This document shows positions 8,510 to 16,211 of a stretch of 51,375 nt of DNA, one piece after another (positions within the stretch are counted from its first letter, which is position 1; every line of letters starts with the position of its first letter). The notes beneath the pieces were generated by a model. It saw only the letters and a program-made list of their open reading frames with translations, had not been told where the DNA came from and did no database searches. The position numbers and the translations under genes are program-made. Source of the stretch: Colwellia sp. 39_35_sub15_T18 (GTDB lineage Bacteria > Pseudomonadota > Gammaproteobacteria > Enterobacterales > Alteromonadaceae); assembly GCA_002162675.1 (NCBI GenBank), contig MAAE01000031.1:1-51375 (forward strand). Reading direction: 5' to 3'.

Positions 8510-9943
8510 TCACCTCAACTCACTCAACCCCAAAGCTATAGACTCTTGTTGAAATCGACCAAAAATATTGACTACTTTCTCATAAGAACTCGTTAAAAAA
8601 TGTTCTTCAACAATGTCACTAGTTTCTTCAAAGGTTTGATGACCAACAACAGTATCAAATCCACCAAGTTCGAGTTCTGCTTTAGAGCTAACTTTGTTTG
8701 CCTTGTCGAATATAACAGTGCATGAAACTTCACCATCAACATCATTTTCAACACTAGCTTCCATCTTTTCAAACCTAACGACATCAGCCTCAAACGGCAC
8801 ATCTTGTTTCACTCGATATGCGAATTCCAACAACTTAGGCTCAGCAGGCATATACATAAAAGCTTCTTGATTCATTGAACCAGTCATTCTAAGTATTCGA
8901 CCTAAAATCTGTCGAAAATGCATTTCAGTTTTTATATTGGTGAGGTGACAACAAACCTGCAATCGTGGGATATTAGTTCCCTCACTGATCATGCCTACGG
9001 AAATTATCCATTTAGTTTTTGCATGTCTAAATTGTTGAATAATATTGGTTGGCTCATTTTCTCTGTAAGTAACAACAACGGCATCTTCGTTAAAACAGGC
9101 TTTCATTAACGTTGAAATCTGCCTTGCATGCTCAACAGAAGATGCAACAATTAATCCGGCGGCATCAGAATTTTTAGCCCTAATTTTATTTAGTTTTTTC
9201 TGTGCAGACGAAATTACGTATTTAATTACCTTTTCATTCTCAATAATCTCCTTATACGGAATGATTGATTGCGTTAATAAACACTTAAAGCTAGTAAACG
9301 TTTTAGTCTCATCGTCATCTATAACAGAAATATTATTGTTATCTACAGCGATTATCTGCGGTATACGACAAACATTATCCTGAATAGCCTCAGCAAGTCC
9401 ATAAACGTAATCACATGATATTTTGTTGCTAGGATGCATATAAGTTGAAAGAACGATAGGAGCAGCATTAGAGCGCCAAGGTGTTCCTGTTAACGCCAAA
9501 GTATATTTAGCTTTATTTTGAATGTTTAATATTATTTGCTCGCCCCATGCATTCGCATTATCAATAGTAGAGCCAGCACAATGGTGGATCTCATCAAAGA
9601 TCACGAATACTCGATACCTATTGAATAACTGCCAAAAGCTCTTATCGAGATACTGTAAATTTTGGTAGGTAAGAGAATGTCCTTTAGCCCCAAGTAAACC
9701 ATCGAATCGTTCATTAATTCTCAACTGCAAACTTTGACTGAAATCTTGAGAAACAATGGAAGAAGGTGAAAAACAAATAATCAAATCAATCAGATTATTT
9801 TTTAATAGTTGGTCGGCCAATTCAGATGCCATTAAGGTTTTACCCGCGCCCGGTGTTGCTAAGGCTAAAAAGTGGCTATTGCCATCCTGGTATTGTTTTA
9901 AAGCTTTATTTATACAGCTAACTTGCCATTGTCTTAGTTTCAT
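8510..9943 (-). CDS. SF2 DEAD/DEAH-type helicase (SSL2/HsdR-like)
   Basis: This superfamily 2 helicase has an N-terminal Q-motif-like MKLRQWQ, Walker A ATPGAGKT (residues 29-36 from this start), the DEAH-box variant FDEIHHC, motif III TGTPWR, and motif VI QILGRILRMTG. A C-terminal region of about 90 residues follows with no domain I recognise. The frame is open to 9982, but the ATG at 9943 has an AGAGAG ribosome binding site and puts RQWQ at the normal N-terminal position, giving 477 residues. It lies 19 bases downstream of the 166-residue HTH-like gene. Such helicases are common in defence and restriction systems, but no nuclease or methylase domain is visible in its neighbours, so the role is open. 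Confidence 0.85.
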   Translation of the reverse strand: MKLRQWQVSCINKALKQYQDGNSHFLALATPGAGKTLMASELADQLLKNNLIDLIICFSPSSIVSQDFSQSLQLRINERFDGLLGAKGHSLTYQNLQYLDKSFWQLFNRYRVFVIFDEIHHCAGSTIDNANAWGEQIILNIQNKAKYTLALTGTPWRSNAAPIVLSTYMHPSNKISCDYVYGLAEAIQDNVCRIPQIIAVDNNNISVIDDDETKTFTSFKCLLTQSIIPYKEIIENEKVIKYVISSAQKKLNKIRAKNSDAAGLIVASSVEHARQISTLMKACFNEDAVVVTYRENEPTNIIQQFRHAKTKWIISVGMISEGTNIPRLQVCCHLTNIKTEMHFRQILGRILRMTGSMNQEAFMYMPAEPKLLEFAYRVKQDVPFEADVVRFEKMEASVENDVDGEVSCTVIFDKANKVSSKAELELGGFDTVVGHQTFEETSDIVEEHFLTSSYEKVVNIFGRFQQESIALGLSELR

Positions 9944-9962
9944 ATTCTCTCTGATGGTTATC

Positions 9963-10463
9963 TTACTTAAGCAAGCCTTCAATGGCTCTAATCTTCCCTA
10001 GTATTTTCGTGTTATTATCTCTAGCTCTATTGAATTGCGGCTGTATTTCATCACCTAACTCAGGGAACTCTGAATAAAGCTCTTTGTATACTTCAGACTC
10101 ACCTATATTCAACAGCAGTTCAGCTTTATATATATTCAACTTACCAAGTAATTGCCCTTGCTTGTCATCATGTTTCTTAAGTGGGTTTGTTGATTCACAT
10201 TTAACTATTAATGTTATTGCTTTAACGTCAAAATATTTTGTTTTATTAAATCGAGTTAGGCCCGTCTTTTTCGATGTAACTATTTTAAGCCAACTCTTTT
10301 TTACCAACTTTAAAAGCTCAGCATATACCTTTCGTCCAACAGTCGAAGGATCTAAAGAAGAGTCACCTTTTAAGGCTAGATAAGCTGACCGGACATCGCT
10401 CGTTGTGAAGTGATTAAAGTTTTTCGCGACAATAATTTGAGCGACAAAAGGGTCTAGTTTCAT
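9963..10463 (-). CDS. Putative winged-helix protein, 166 aa
   Basis: The N-terminal 85 residues look like a winged helix: a helix-rich stretch (FTTSDVRSAYLAL), a second helix (RKVYAELLKLVKKSW) and a probable wing (LKIVTSKKTGLTRFNKT). The C-terminal half is helical with a probable coiled coil, ending DNNTKILGKIRAIEGLL. It is the first gene of the helicase cluster and divergent from the Xre-type regulator, so it could be a cluster-specific regulator or a DNA-binding partner of the helicase. I do not recognise a named family. Confidence 0.6.
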   Translation of the reverse strand: MKLDPFVAQIIVAKNFNHFTTSDVRSAYLALKGDSSLDPSTVGRKVYAELLKLVKKSWLKIVTSKKTGLTRFNKTKYFDVKAITLIVKCESTNPLKKHDDKQGQLLGKLNIYKAELLLNIGESEVYKELYSEFPELGDEIQPQFNRARDNNTKILGKIRAIEGLLK

Positions 10464-10603
10464 ATTTCATTATTGCTACAAAGGTTAATTATTTGATAAA
10501 AAAGTAATGTTATTGATATATATGTATATTAGTTTCATTATATGTCATGGGTTGGTTCACTGCAATATGGGAAGATTTATTCTTTTCTCTGTGGAAATTT
10601 TGA

Positions 10604-10843
10604 ATGCAGCCCGTACAAAAATTAATTGGCATGAATATCAAAATTGCTCGAACTAAGCGTTCCATAACGCAAGCCGAAGTTGCTAATAAAATAGGCATAG
10701 AGGCAAGTTACCTAAGCCGGATTGAAAGAGGTACAGTACCTGTTTCATGCGAAAGAATTTATGAAATCATTCACCTCCTTCAATGCGATATTGGTGAAAT
10801 TTTTCCGGTGCCAGAAGAAGTAGCAACACAATTTAATAAATGA
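10604..10843 (+). CDS. Xre-family transcriptional regulator, 79 aa
   Basis: The protein is little more than one Xre/Cro helix-turn-helix domain: IKIARTKRSITQAEVANKIGI, then the recognition helix EASYLSRIERGTV, then the closing helices (CERIYEIIHLLQCDIGEIFP). Such proteins act as dimeric repressors and often control the excision or defence genes beside them. It is divergent from the helicase cluster and convergent with the integrase. A later in-frame ATG at 10631 would still leave the domain intact. The ribosome binding site is weak (GGAA). Confidence 0.88.
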   Translation: MQPVQKLIGMNIKIARTKRSITQAEVANKIGIEASYLSRIERGTVPVSCERIYEIIHLLQCDIGEIFPVPEEVATQFNK

Positions 10844-10890
10844 TAAAGGGCCGATAGCACCTCAAGTTTCTGATGCGCTCGCCCTGTAAA

Positions 10891-11487
10891 TCAAGTTTCT
10901 GTGCTTTCTGAAATTGATAATGCATCTTCTATTTCAACACCCAAATATTCAATTGTACTTTGTAGTTTGGAATGGCCAAGTAATAATTGGATCGCTCTTA
11001 AGTTTTTTGTTTTAGCGTAAATTAGTGATGCTTTAGTTCTTCGAAGAGAATGTGTTCCATACTGGGTTATATCTAAGCCTAGTGTAGACACCCAGCTTTT
11101 AACTATATTTGCATAATAGTGATAGCAAATATGTTCTCCTAACCTCCTTGAACTTGGAAAGAGGAAGTCTGGCGAAGATAAACTTTTTAAGTATATCCAT
11201 TGACTCAAGCATTGTTGAGTTTTTGGTGTTATTTCGAACTGAACTTCTCTATGAGTTTTTTGTTGCTCTATCATCGCACGGGATTGAACGAGTGATGAAG
11301 AGGATATGTCACGTACTTTTAAGCTTATTAAATCACAAGATCTAAGCTTACTATCAATTGCTAAATTAAATAAAACGAGTTGTTCAAGTTTACTTTCAAT
11401 TTCTAGTCGTATTCTAATACGCCAAATTTCTTCGAGTTTAAATGCTTTTTTTTGTCCAACACGTTTACCTTTATTCCAAGCAGTCAT
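10891..11487 (-). CDS. Short tyrosine recombinase (integrase), 198 aa
   Basis: This is a tyrosine recombinase catalytic domain without the usual N-terminal core-binding domain. Catalytic residues can be placed: Arg in SKLRSCDLISL, HSLRR for HxxR, the second His in LLGHSKLQ and the Tyr in TIEYLGVE. The opening (AWNKGKRVGQKKAFKLEEIWRIRIRL) marks a family of roughly 200-residue integrases found on small genomic islands. It lies at the right end of the island, convergent with the Xre gene, with a gene-free stretch beyond it that probably holds the attachment site. It probably moves, or once moved, the 1.8-11.5 kb island. Confidence 0.9.
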   Translation of the reverse strand: MTAWNKGKRVGQKKAFKLEEIWRIRIRLEIESKLEQLVLFNLAIDSKLRSCDLISLKVRDISSSSLVQSRAMIEQQKTHREVQFEITPKTQQCLSQWIYLKSLSSPDFLFPSSRRLGEHICYHYYANIVKSWVSTLGLDITQYGTHSLRRTKASLIYAKTKNLRAIQLLLGHSKLQSTIEYLGVEIEDALSISESTET

Positions 11488-12071
11488 GATTTAATCCTAT
11501 TAGATGTGCGGAGCTAATAGTTAATATGAAAAGGTGACATTTATAAATAGGGATACTAATTATTGAATTGTGCAGTTACAAATACAGGCATTAATCTAGG
11601 GCGCTGTGAGGGGAATTTAGCTTTAGAACTTATAGTCTAAAAATAATTTTCTATGGCGGTTTGGGGCACAAACCGAGATAGGATTTTTCGTCAAGTATGA
11701 GCTTAAAGTTGAAGAGCAACTTATCTACATAGTGGCAATGTTTTAAATGGCGTTAAAACATCTGCTGGACTTGAGTAGACGTTATTATAAGATAAATATT
11801 TATAACGCTTTATTTTTATAAAACCGATTTTAAATGTCAATAATATCGATGATGATTACACTTTTGGCTCATTACTTATTTATGCACAGATTTTAAATTT
11901 GAATAAAAATTAACTTATCTGTTTATGATAAACCCAATAGTGGTATTTATTTTATTGAAAAAATGATGGGATATATCCGTTAGGAATGAATTTATGAATA
12001 TACTGTTTAATATATATATGCTTATTTTTTTTCTTATCAATAAATCTACAATCAAATAGAAAATGATCATT

Positions 12072-12086
12072 GTTGCAATATGCATA
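12072..12086 (+). promoter_or_regulatory. Candidate SypG-like activator site (UAS)
   Basis: GTTGCA-ATA-TGC-ATA matches the motif found upstream of the other sigma-54 promoters in this locus. It lies about 95 bp upstream of the -24 element at 12181, a normal enhancer distance. Confidence 0.55.
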
Positions 12087-12180
12087 TTACCATTACTAAA
12101 TTGCAATGATTTACTGAATAATATTCCAAGCCCACATTATAAGTTTGTGTTTATCAGTCACTTACTTGCTATCAAGTTGT

Positions 12181-12196
12181 TGGCGCATTATATGCA
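12181..12196 (+). promoter_or_regulatory. Sigma-54 promoter of the 62-codon gene
   Basis: TGGCGCATTATATGCA has GG and GC exactly 10 bases apart, as in the -24/-12 consensus TGGCACG-N4-TTGCA. The predicted transcript start near 12208 leaves a leader of about 30 bases with an AAGAGGT ribosome binding site before the ATG at 12240. Confidence 0.75.
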
Positions 12197-12239
12197 CTTA
12201 AAAATAGGTCTAGTGAAATTACCAAAAGAGGTCAACATT

Positions 12240-12428
12240 ATGTTAAATACTCAACAGTCAAATAGCAGACGTCTAATTTATTCTTTAAAACAAATGAGGG
12301 AGGGTCAAAATCAAGGTGCTTTAAAAGCTAGTGTTACACCGACATTTATTGATGAAAATTATGAGGGAGAAGATTATTGTTCATTGGAAATAAATGAAAA
12401 TGAATGCTACGTACTCGGATACAATTAA
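12240..12428 (+). CDS. Small sigma-54-driven hypothetical protein, 62 aa
   Basis: The frame is open from 12063, but the sigma-54 promoter at 12181 and the ribosome binding site AAGAGGT at 12226-12232 fix the start at the ATG 12240. The product starts MLNTQQSNSRRLIYSLKQMREGQNQGALKAS and ends in an acidic stretch (ENYEGEDYCSLEINENECYVLGYN) with two cysteines. It has no signal peptide or membrane segment. I do not recognise it. Its promoter and upstream site match those of the polysaccharide operons, so it is probably co-produced with the polysaccharide and could be a small regulator or modulator of the pathway. Confidence 0.65.
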   Translation: MLNTQQSNSRRLIYSLKQMREGQNQGALKASVTPTFIDENYEGEDYCSLEINENECYVLGYN

Positions 12429-12486
12429 CTCATAACTATATTTCAGACAGTTTTACATTTTAATTGTTAAACAAGCTTTCTGTGTG

Positions 12487-12508
12487 GCTGTGGATTTAAC
12501 TCCACAGC
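12487..12508 (+). terminator. Hairpin after the 62-codon gene
   Basis: GCTGTGGA-TTTAAC-TCCACAGC is a perfect 8-bp stem with a 6-base loop, 58 bases after the stop. The stem could end the short transcript, but no T-run follows directly (TCCTCGGG comes first), so it is an imperfect terminator or another RNA structure. Confidence 0.45.
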
Positions 12509-12548
12509 TCCTCGGGACTACTATTTTATCTTCAATGTTTAGTTTTTG

Positions 12549-12689
12549 TTAACAAACGTATTTACCCTTTTTAGCTTCCCGCAATAATTTTAAACTTTCC
12601 TCTGGCCATCTATAGGTATATTTCACTATTCCATTCAATGATTTTGAATGAGGGTTATCAAAAAAGAACAGAGTAACTTTTACCTTAAT
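12549..12689 (-). pseudogene. 46-codon frame without a normal start, possible gene remnant
   Basis: The translation (from an ATT) contains VTLFFFDNPHSKSLNG and YRWPEESLKLLREAKKG, which looks protein-like in composition. No ATG, GTG or TTG start lies in the frame before the preceding stop. An AAGG lies seven bases before the ATT. It may be the 3' remnant of a lost gene or a chance frame. Confidence 0.25.
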
Positions 12690-12766
12690 AAATTACCTTG
12701 AAATATTAATATGGGACTTTAAAAATATTTGATGACTGTTAGTTATTCTTATATTGCAAAGAATAT

Positions 12767-12781
12767 TTAGCAAAATGCGAA
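12767..12781 (-). promoter_or_regulatory. Candidate SypG-like activator site before the regulator gene
   Basis: On the minus strand this reads TTCGCA-TTT-TGC-TAA, the closest match along with that at 29557 to the shared motif. It lies 47 bases before the regulator's start. No sigma-54 promoter is visible downstream of it, so it may serve autoregulation of another kind. Confidence 0.5.
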
Positions 12782-12828
12782 AAATGTTCTAGGCTTAAGT
12801 ATAACAGATACCTAGATAAGAAATTAAC

Positions 12829-14250
12829 ATGGATATAGCCAAAGAAAATCAATACTCACTATTACCTCTGCTTGTGTTAGTTGATGATGAACCAAAGGTG
12901 CTTTCTGCTTTAGAGAGAGTTTTACGTGGTTTAAATATAAATGTTCGAAGTTTTACTTCTGCTATTGAAGCATTGGACTTCTGTCAACACAACCAACCCG
13001 AAATTGTTATCTCTGATCAACAGATGCCAGAAATAGAAGGGTGTGCATTTTTAAACGAAATAAAATCATTATGGCCCCAATCTCAGCGTATTATTTTGTC
13101 TGCACATCAAGATTTCGACAAAATATCTATGGCGTTTAATTCTGGTACAGTCGATCGCTTTATTTGTAAGCCGTGGAACAATAAAGAGCTAAGATTCATT
13201 GTTGATAAAGCATTAGATAAGGCTCCATTGAAAAGTACAGAAATAGCTGAGAAAGATTTTATCAATGAACCTATAAATTTTCATGGCATTGTCGCAGCCG
13301 ATGAAGCGATGAAAGAGCTATTTGTTAGTATTCGTCATGCAGCGACAACGAATGCACCTATTTTTATTACTGGTGAAACCGGTACGGGTAAAGAGTTGGT
13401 GGCCAAGGCTTGTCATAAAGAAAGTTTTCAACAAGATCAGCCTTTTATTGCCGTTAATTGTGCTAACTTTACCGAAAATTTGATGGAATCTCAGTTGTTT
13501 GGTCATGTTAAGGGCGCTTTCACAGGTGCCACTTCCTCACAGGAAGGTTTGTTTGCTGCAGCTAAATCAGGTATGTTGTTTTTAGATGAAATTACAACTT
13601 TATCAAAAACACTACAAGCTAAGTTGCTTAGAGTGGTTCAAGAACGTGAATTTACGCCACTGGGTACTAATAAATTAGAAATATTTCGTGCGCAACTTAT
13701 CTCCGCCTCTTCAAATTCAATAAGGCAAGCAGTATTAGACGGAGACTTTAGGGAAGATCTCTATTACCGTTTAAACGTTATTACTTTTTGTTTACCCCCT
13801 TTAAGAGAGCGTGGTGGAGATATCGTATTAATTGCCCGTTATTTCCTTAAGAAATATAGCAAAATTGAAAACAAATCATTTATTAGGTTTTCAAAGGGCT
13901 GTTTACAAATTATTTGCCAATATGATTGGCCAGGTAACATCAGACAACTAGAAAATATTATTCATGGGATGGTTATATTAAATACAGGCGATAAGCTCAC
14001 TAGCGAGATGATAATCAAAGCTTTATCTACAACCCTTGGTCTGTTAAATAAACTTGTGCCTGAAGCTCGATTTGAAGGCTCATCGAATGTTATAACAGGT
14101 AACAATCATCCTGAAATAATACCTTTATGGTTGATGGAGAAGAACGCTATTGAGAATGCGATAAATCATTGTCAAGGGAATGTTCCGAAAGCCGCTGCAT
14201 TACTTGAGGTTAGCCCATCAACACTTTATCGAAAAAAACAAAGTTGGTAA
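12829..14250 (+). CDS. Sigma-54-dependent response regulator, SypG-like
   Basis: Domains in order: receiver (1-125; acidic pair DD at 19-20, phospho-acceptor Asp 63 in SDQQMP, conserved Lys in CKPWNN), AAA+ activator (150-385; Walker A GETGTGKE 182-189, GAFTGA 229-234, Walker B MLFLDE), and a C-terminal Fis-type helix-turn-helix (NAINHCQGNVPKAAALLEVSPSTLYRK). The intact GAFTGA loop means it can contact sigma-54. It is the evident activator of the five -24/-12 promoters in this window and matches the domain order of SypG of Vibrio fischeri, which drives the syp operons. It is transcribed alone, convergent with the glmS operon. Candidate phosphate donors are the kinases at 38.5-42.6 kb. Confidence 0.9.
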   Translation: MDIAKENQYSLLPLLVLVDDEPKVLSALERVLRGLNINVRSFTSAIEALDFCQHNQPEIVISDQQMPEIEGCAFLNEIKSLWPQSQRIILSAHQDFDKISMAFNSGTVDRFICKPWNNKELRFIVDKALDKAPLKSTEIAEKDFINEPINFHGIVAADEAMKELFVSIRHAATTNAPIFITGETGTGKELVAKACHKESFQQDQPFIAVNCANFTENLMESQLFGHVKGAFTGATSSQEGLFAAAKSGMLFLDEITTLSKTLQAKLLRVVQEREFTPLGTNKLEIFRAQLISASSNSIRQAVLDGDFREDLYYRLNVITFCLPPLRERGGDIVLIARYFLKKYSKIENKSFIRFSKGCLQIICQYDWPGNIRQLENIIHGMVILNTGDKLTSEMIIKALSTTLGLLNKLVPEARFEGSSNVITGNNHPEIIPLWLMEKNAIENAINHCQGNVPKAAALLEVSPSTLYRKKQSW

Positions 14251-14269
14251 ACCAAGTATCGATAATAGC

Positions 14270-15490
14270 TTAGCACATGGCTAGATAACGCTGAACATCC
14301 ATAGCTCTATTTTCCCATGATTCATCAATAACAGATTCTTTTCTCGAATTTTTAACTTGAGTGATTGCAAGTAAATCATTCATACTTTCGAGCTTTTCAA
14401 AGTCAATCAAGGGGGTTATTTCTGCATTAGCTAGCAATATAGCTTGAAAAAATGGTTTACTTTCGTCTGCGACTTGCAGATATTTTCGATAACCATCTAA
14501 GGCGTTGAAGTCTGTAGTAACTATAGGCGTTCCGCTAGCTAAATACTCTCTTAATTTCAGAGGATTACACATTTGAATTTGTTTATTGTTTACAAAAGGT
14601 AAGATCGCAACATTCCAATTTTGTATGTATTGAGGTAGGTCATTATGGGGCCTACTTCCTAGAAAAAAAACATTGGAAAACGGTTTCAGTTTATCTACAT
14701 TGCAGTCTACTTTGCCGATAAAAACAAAATGCCAATCAGGTAATTTCTTAATGGTTTGAACTAGTAAATCTTGATCTAACCAGGTCGAAATACTTCCATA
14801 AAATCCGGCTATTGGCTTACCTTGGGGTAAATCGCAAGGAGCACACTCCACTTGGTCACTAAACAGTGAGAAATTGACGCCATGTGGAATATTGACTGAC
14901 TTAAAACGAGGGAATTTATTTAACAGCGTTTCACTGGCGGTAAAAATATAACGAGATTTTTCGACTAGCTCTTTCTCCTTTTGCGATACAAATTGGTGAT
15001 CAACACCGGCAAGGCTATTAAAATCATCTCCACAATAATACACGCAAGAGGTTTTACCAATCAGTTCTAAATAATCAACAGACGTGGGCAAAGAAGTCCA
15101 AATAATAGGATTTGTTATCGCTAGTTTTTTACATGCTAACTTTAGTTGCCATTTTAAAATGATCTTATTTAACTTTAAAGAAAGCCAACTATCTGCACAT
15201 GGGATAACTAAAGGGTTAATGATGAGCTGTTTGTTACCTTCCTCGTTAAAATTTTTGTTCATTGGTTTATTAACAATGAATTTTTTAACTTTGTTAAAGA
15301 GTCTTGTAAAGTCGTGCATCGTTAGTTTTGGTTTTCTTAAACCAATTGAGTTAAGCCAAATAACAGACCTGCTCTTACCGAGCACCTTCATTATATGTTG
15401 AGTTGAACTAGGGTGCGCTCCCCAGTCTTCGCCAAAAACAATTAGAGGTCTATTTTTGCTTACGGATACTGAAGGTGATGAATTAATCAT
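14270..15490 (-). CDS. Glycosyltransferase (TuaH-like, GT-B fold)
   Basis: The 406-residue protein has a GT-B fold pattern, with VVIWLNS-like text near the N-terminus (SVIWLNSIGLRKPK), a central CVYYCGDDFNSL and a C-terminal LREYLASGTPIVTTDF that resembles the nucleotide-sugar binding region of GT4/GT1 enzymes. It resembles TuaH-type polysaccharide glycosyltransferases. The first eight bases overlap the end of the acyltransferase gene, so it is the third gene of the glmS operon. The sugar it transfers cannot be read from the sequence. Confidence 0.75.
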   Translation of the reverse strand: MINSSPSVSVSKNRPLIVFGEDWGAHPSSTQHIMKVLGKSRSVIWLNSIGLRKPKLTMHDFTRLFNKVKKFIVNKPMNKNFNEEGNKQLIINPLVIPCADSWLSLKLNKIILKWQLKLACKKLAITNPIIWTSLPTSVDYLELIGKTSCVYYCGDDFNSLAGVDHQFVSQKEKELVEKSRYIFTASETLLNKFPRFKSVNIPHGVNFSLFSDQVECAPCDLPQGKPIAGFYGSISTWLDQDLLVQTIKKLPDWHFVFIGKVDCNVDKLKPFSNVFFLGSRPHNDLPQYIQNWNVAILPFVNNKQIQMCNPLKLREYLASGTPIVTTDFNALDGYRKYLQVADESKPFFQAILLANAEITPLIDFEKLESMNDLLAITQVKNSRKESVIDESWENRAMDVQRYLAMC

Positions 15491-16211
15491 GACTTTCCTC
15501 CTTAATTGACTTTAAAACTCTTGCTGGTACACCAGCGGCTAAGACAAAGCAGGGCAAATCTTTGGTAACAATACTACCTGCAGCTACGATGGTGCCACGA
15601 CCAATTGTTACCCCTGGCATTACTTTTACTCCAGTAGCTAGCCATACGTCGTCTTCTAAAGTAATATCACCCACTTGCTCTTCTATATCGGGCTTACCTA
15701 AAGCGCGTAATTTAGAGTTAACTGGGTGCCCAGGATAGCCAGCTAAATAGCAATCTCCAGCAATACGAACATTATTGCCAATGGTAATTGTTTTGCCTAC
15801 CGAGATTGAAGTACGCCAAGCAATACCCACATTATCGCCAATTATTAATTGAGGAATATTATGTCCGACAGCACGGCCACTGATTGTTGTCATTGCAGCT
15901 AATCTGACTTTATCTCCCATAACAATATCTAAACTGCCAATCACGACGGGCAAGCCGCCATATAAGTAGAGTTGTTTAGGGGTATTTTTGAGCCTAGATT
16001 TAAGTAAAGGTGTGTAATAAGTGATGCGAAGTACATCGGCAATTGTCTGTTTAAAAACTACGTGAATAAAATAAAGTAGCTTAAATACAAAAGGGATATT
16101 CGGCATCTCTATCGTTTTAATTTTGAACCATAGTTTATTTATCAACTGAGCCAAAAAGCTATCACTTGTTTTAGCCCACTGCTTAGCGTGATGTATATTA
16201 AAAGTATTCAT
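15483..16211 (-). CDS. Hexapeptide-repeat acyltransferase
   Basis: The 242-residue protein ends in a left-handed beta-helix: repeats such as IGDNVGIAWRTSISVG, ITIGNNVRIAGDC, and the typical close DDVWLATGVKVMPGVTIGRGTIVAAGSIV and AAGVPARVLK. This is the LbH family of O-acetyltransferases (maltose/galactoside acetyltransferase-like). About 80 residues of helical N-terminal extension precede it. It probably adds acetyl groups to the polysaccharide, the role proposed for SypM-like members. It overlaps glmS by four bases (ATGA), so it is translated with it. Confidence 0.85.
   Translation of the reverse strand: MNTFNIHHAKQWAKTSDSFLAQLINKLWFKIKTIEMPNIPFVFKLLYFIHVVFKQTIADVLRITYYTPLLKSRLKNTPKQLYLYGGLPVVIGSLDIVMGDKVRLAAMTTISGRAVGHNIPQLIIGDNVGIAWRTSISVGKTITIGNNVRIAGDCYLAGYPGHPVNSKLRALGKPDIEEQVGDITLEDDVWLATGVKVMPGVTIGRGTIVAAGSIVTKDLPCFVLAAGVPARVLKSIKEESHD

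Larger units (their letters stand above)
11488..12239. other. Gene-free stretch between integrase and syp-like locus
   Basis: I see no convincing gene here. It holds a hairpin CGGTTTG-GGGCA-like loop-CAAACCG at 11657-11675, and then, from 12072, the regulatory sites of the 62-codon gene. The island boundary and right attachment site probably lie between 11.5 and 12.0 kb. I looked for a repeat of the sequence around the recA 3' end and found none. Confidence 0.5.
12429..12828. other. Intergenic region upstream of the SypG-like regulator
   Basis: This stretch holds a hairpin (12487-12508), a 46-codon open frame without a normal start on the minus strand (12549-12689), and a copy of the activator motif (12767-12781) 47 bases before the regulator. 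I found no -24/-12 promoter in it. Confidence 0.5.

Noticed and set aside
10510..10698. 62-codon minus strand frame over the Xre start
   Set aside because: Antisense shadow of the Xre gene and its promoter, with no recognisable domain.
11915..12106. 63-codon minus strand frame
   Set aside because: Composition is that of random AT-rich DNA and it overlaps the activator site of the 62-codon gene.
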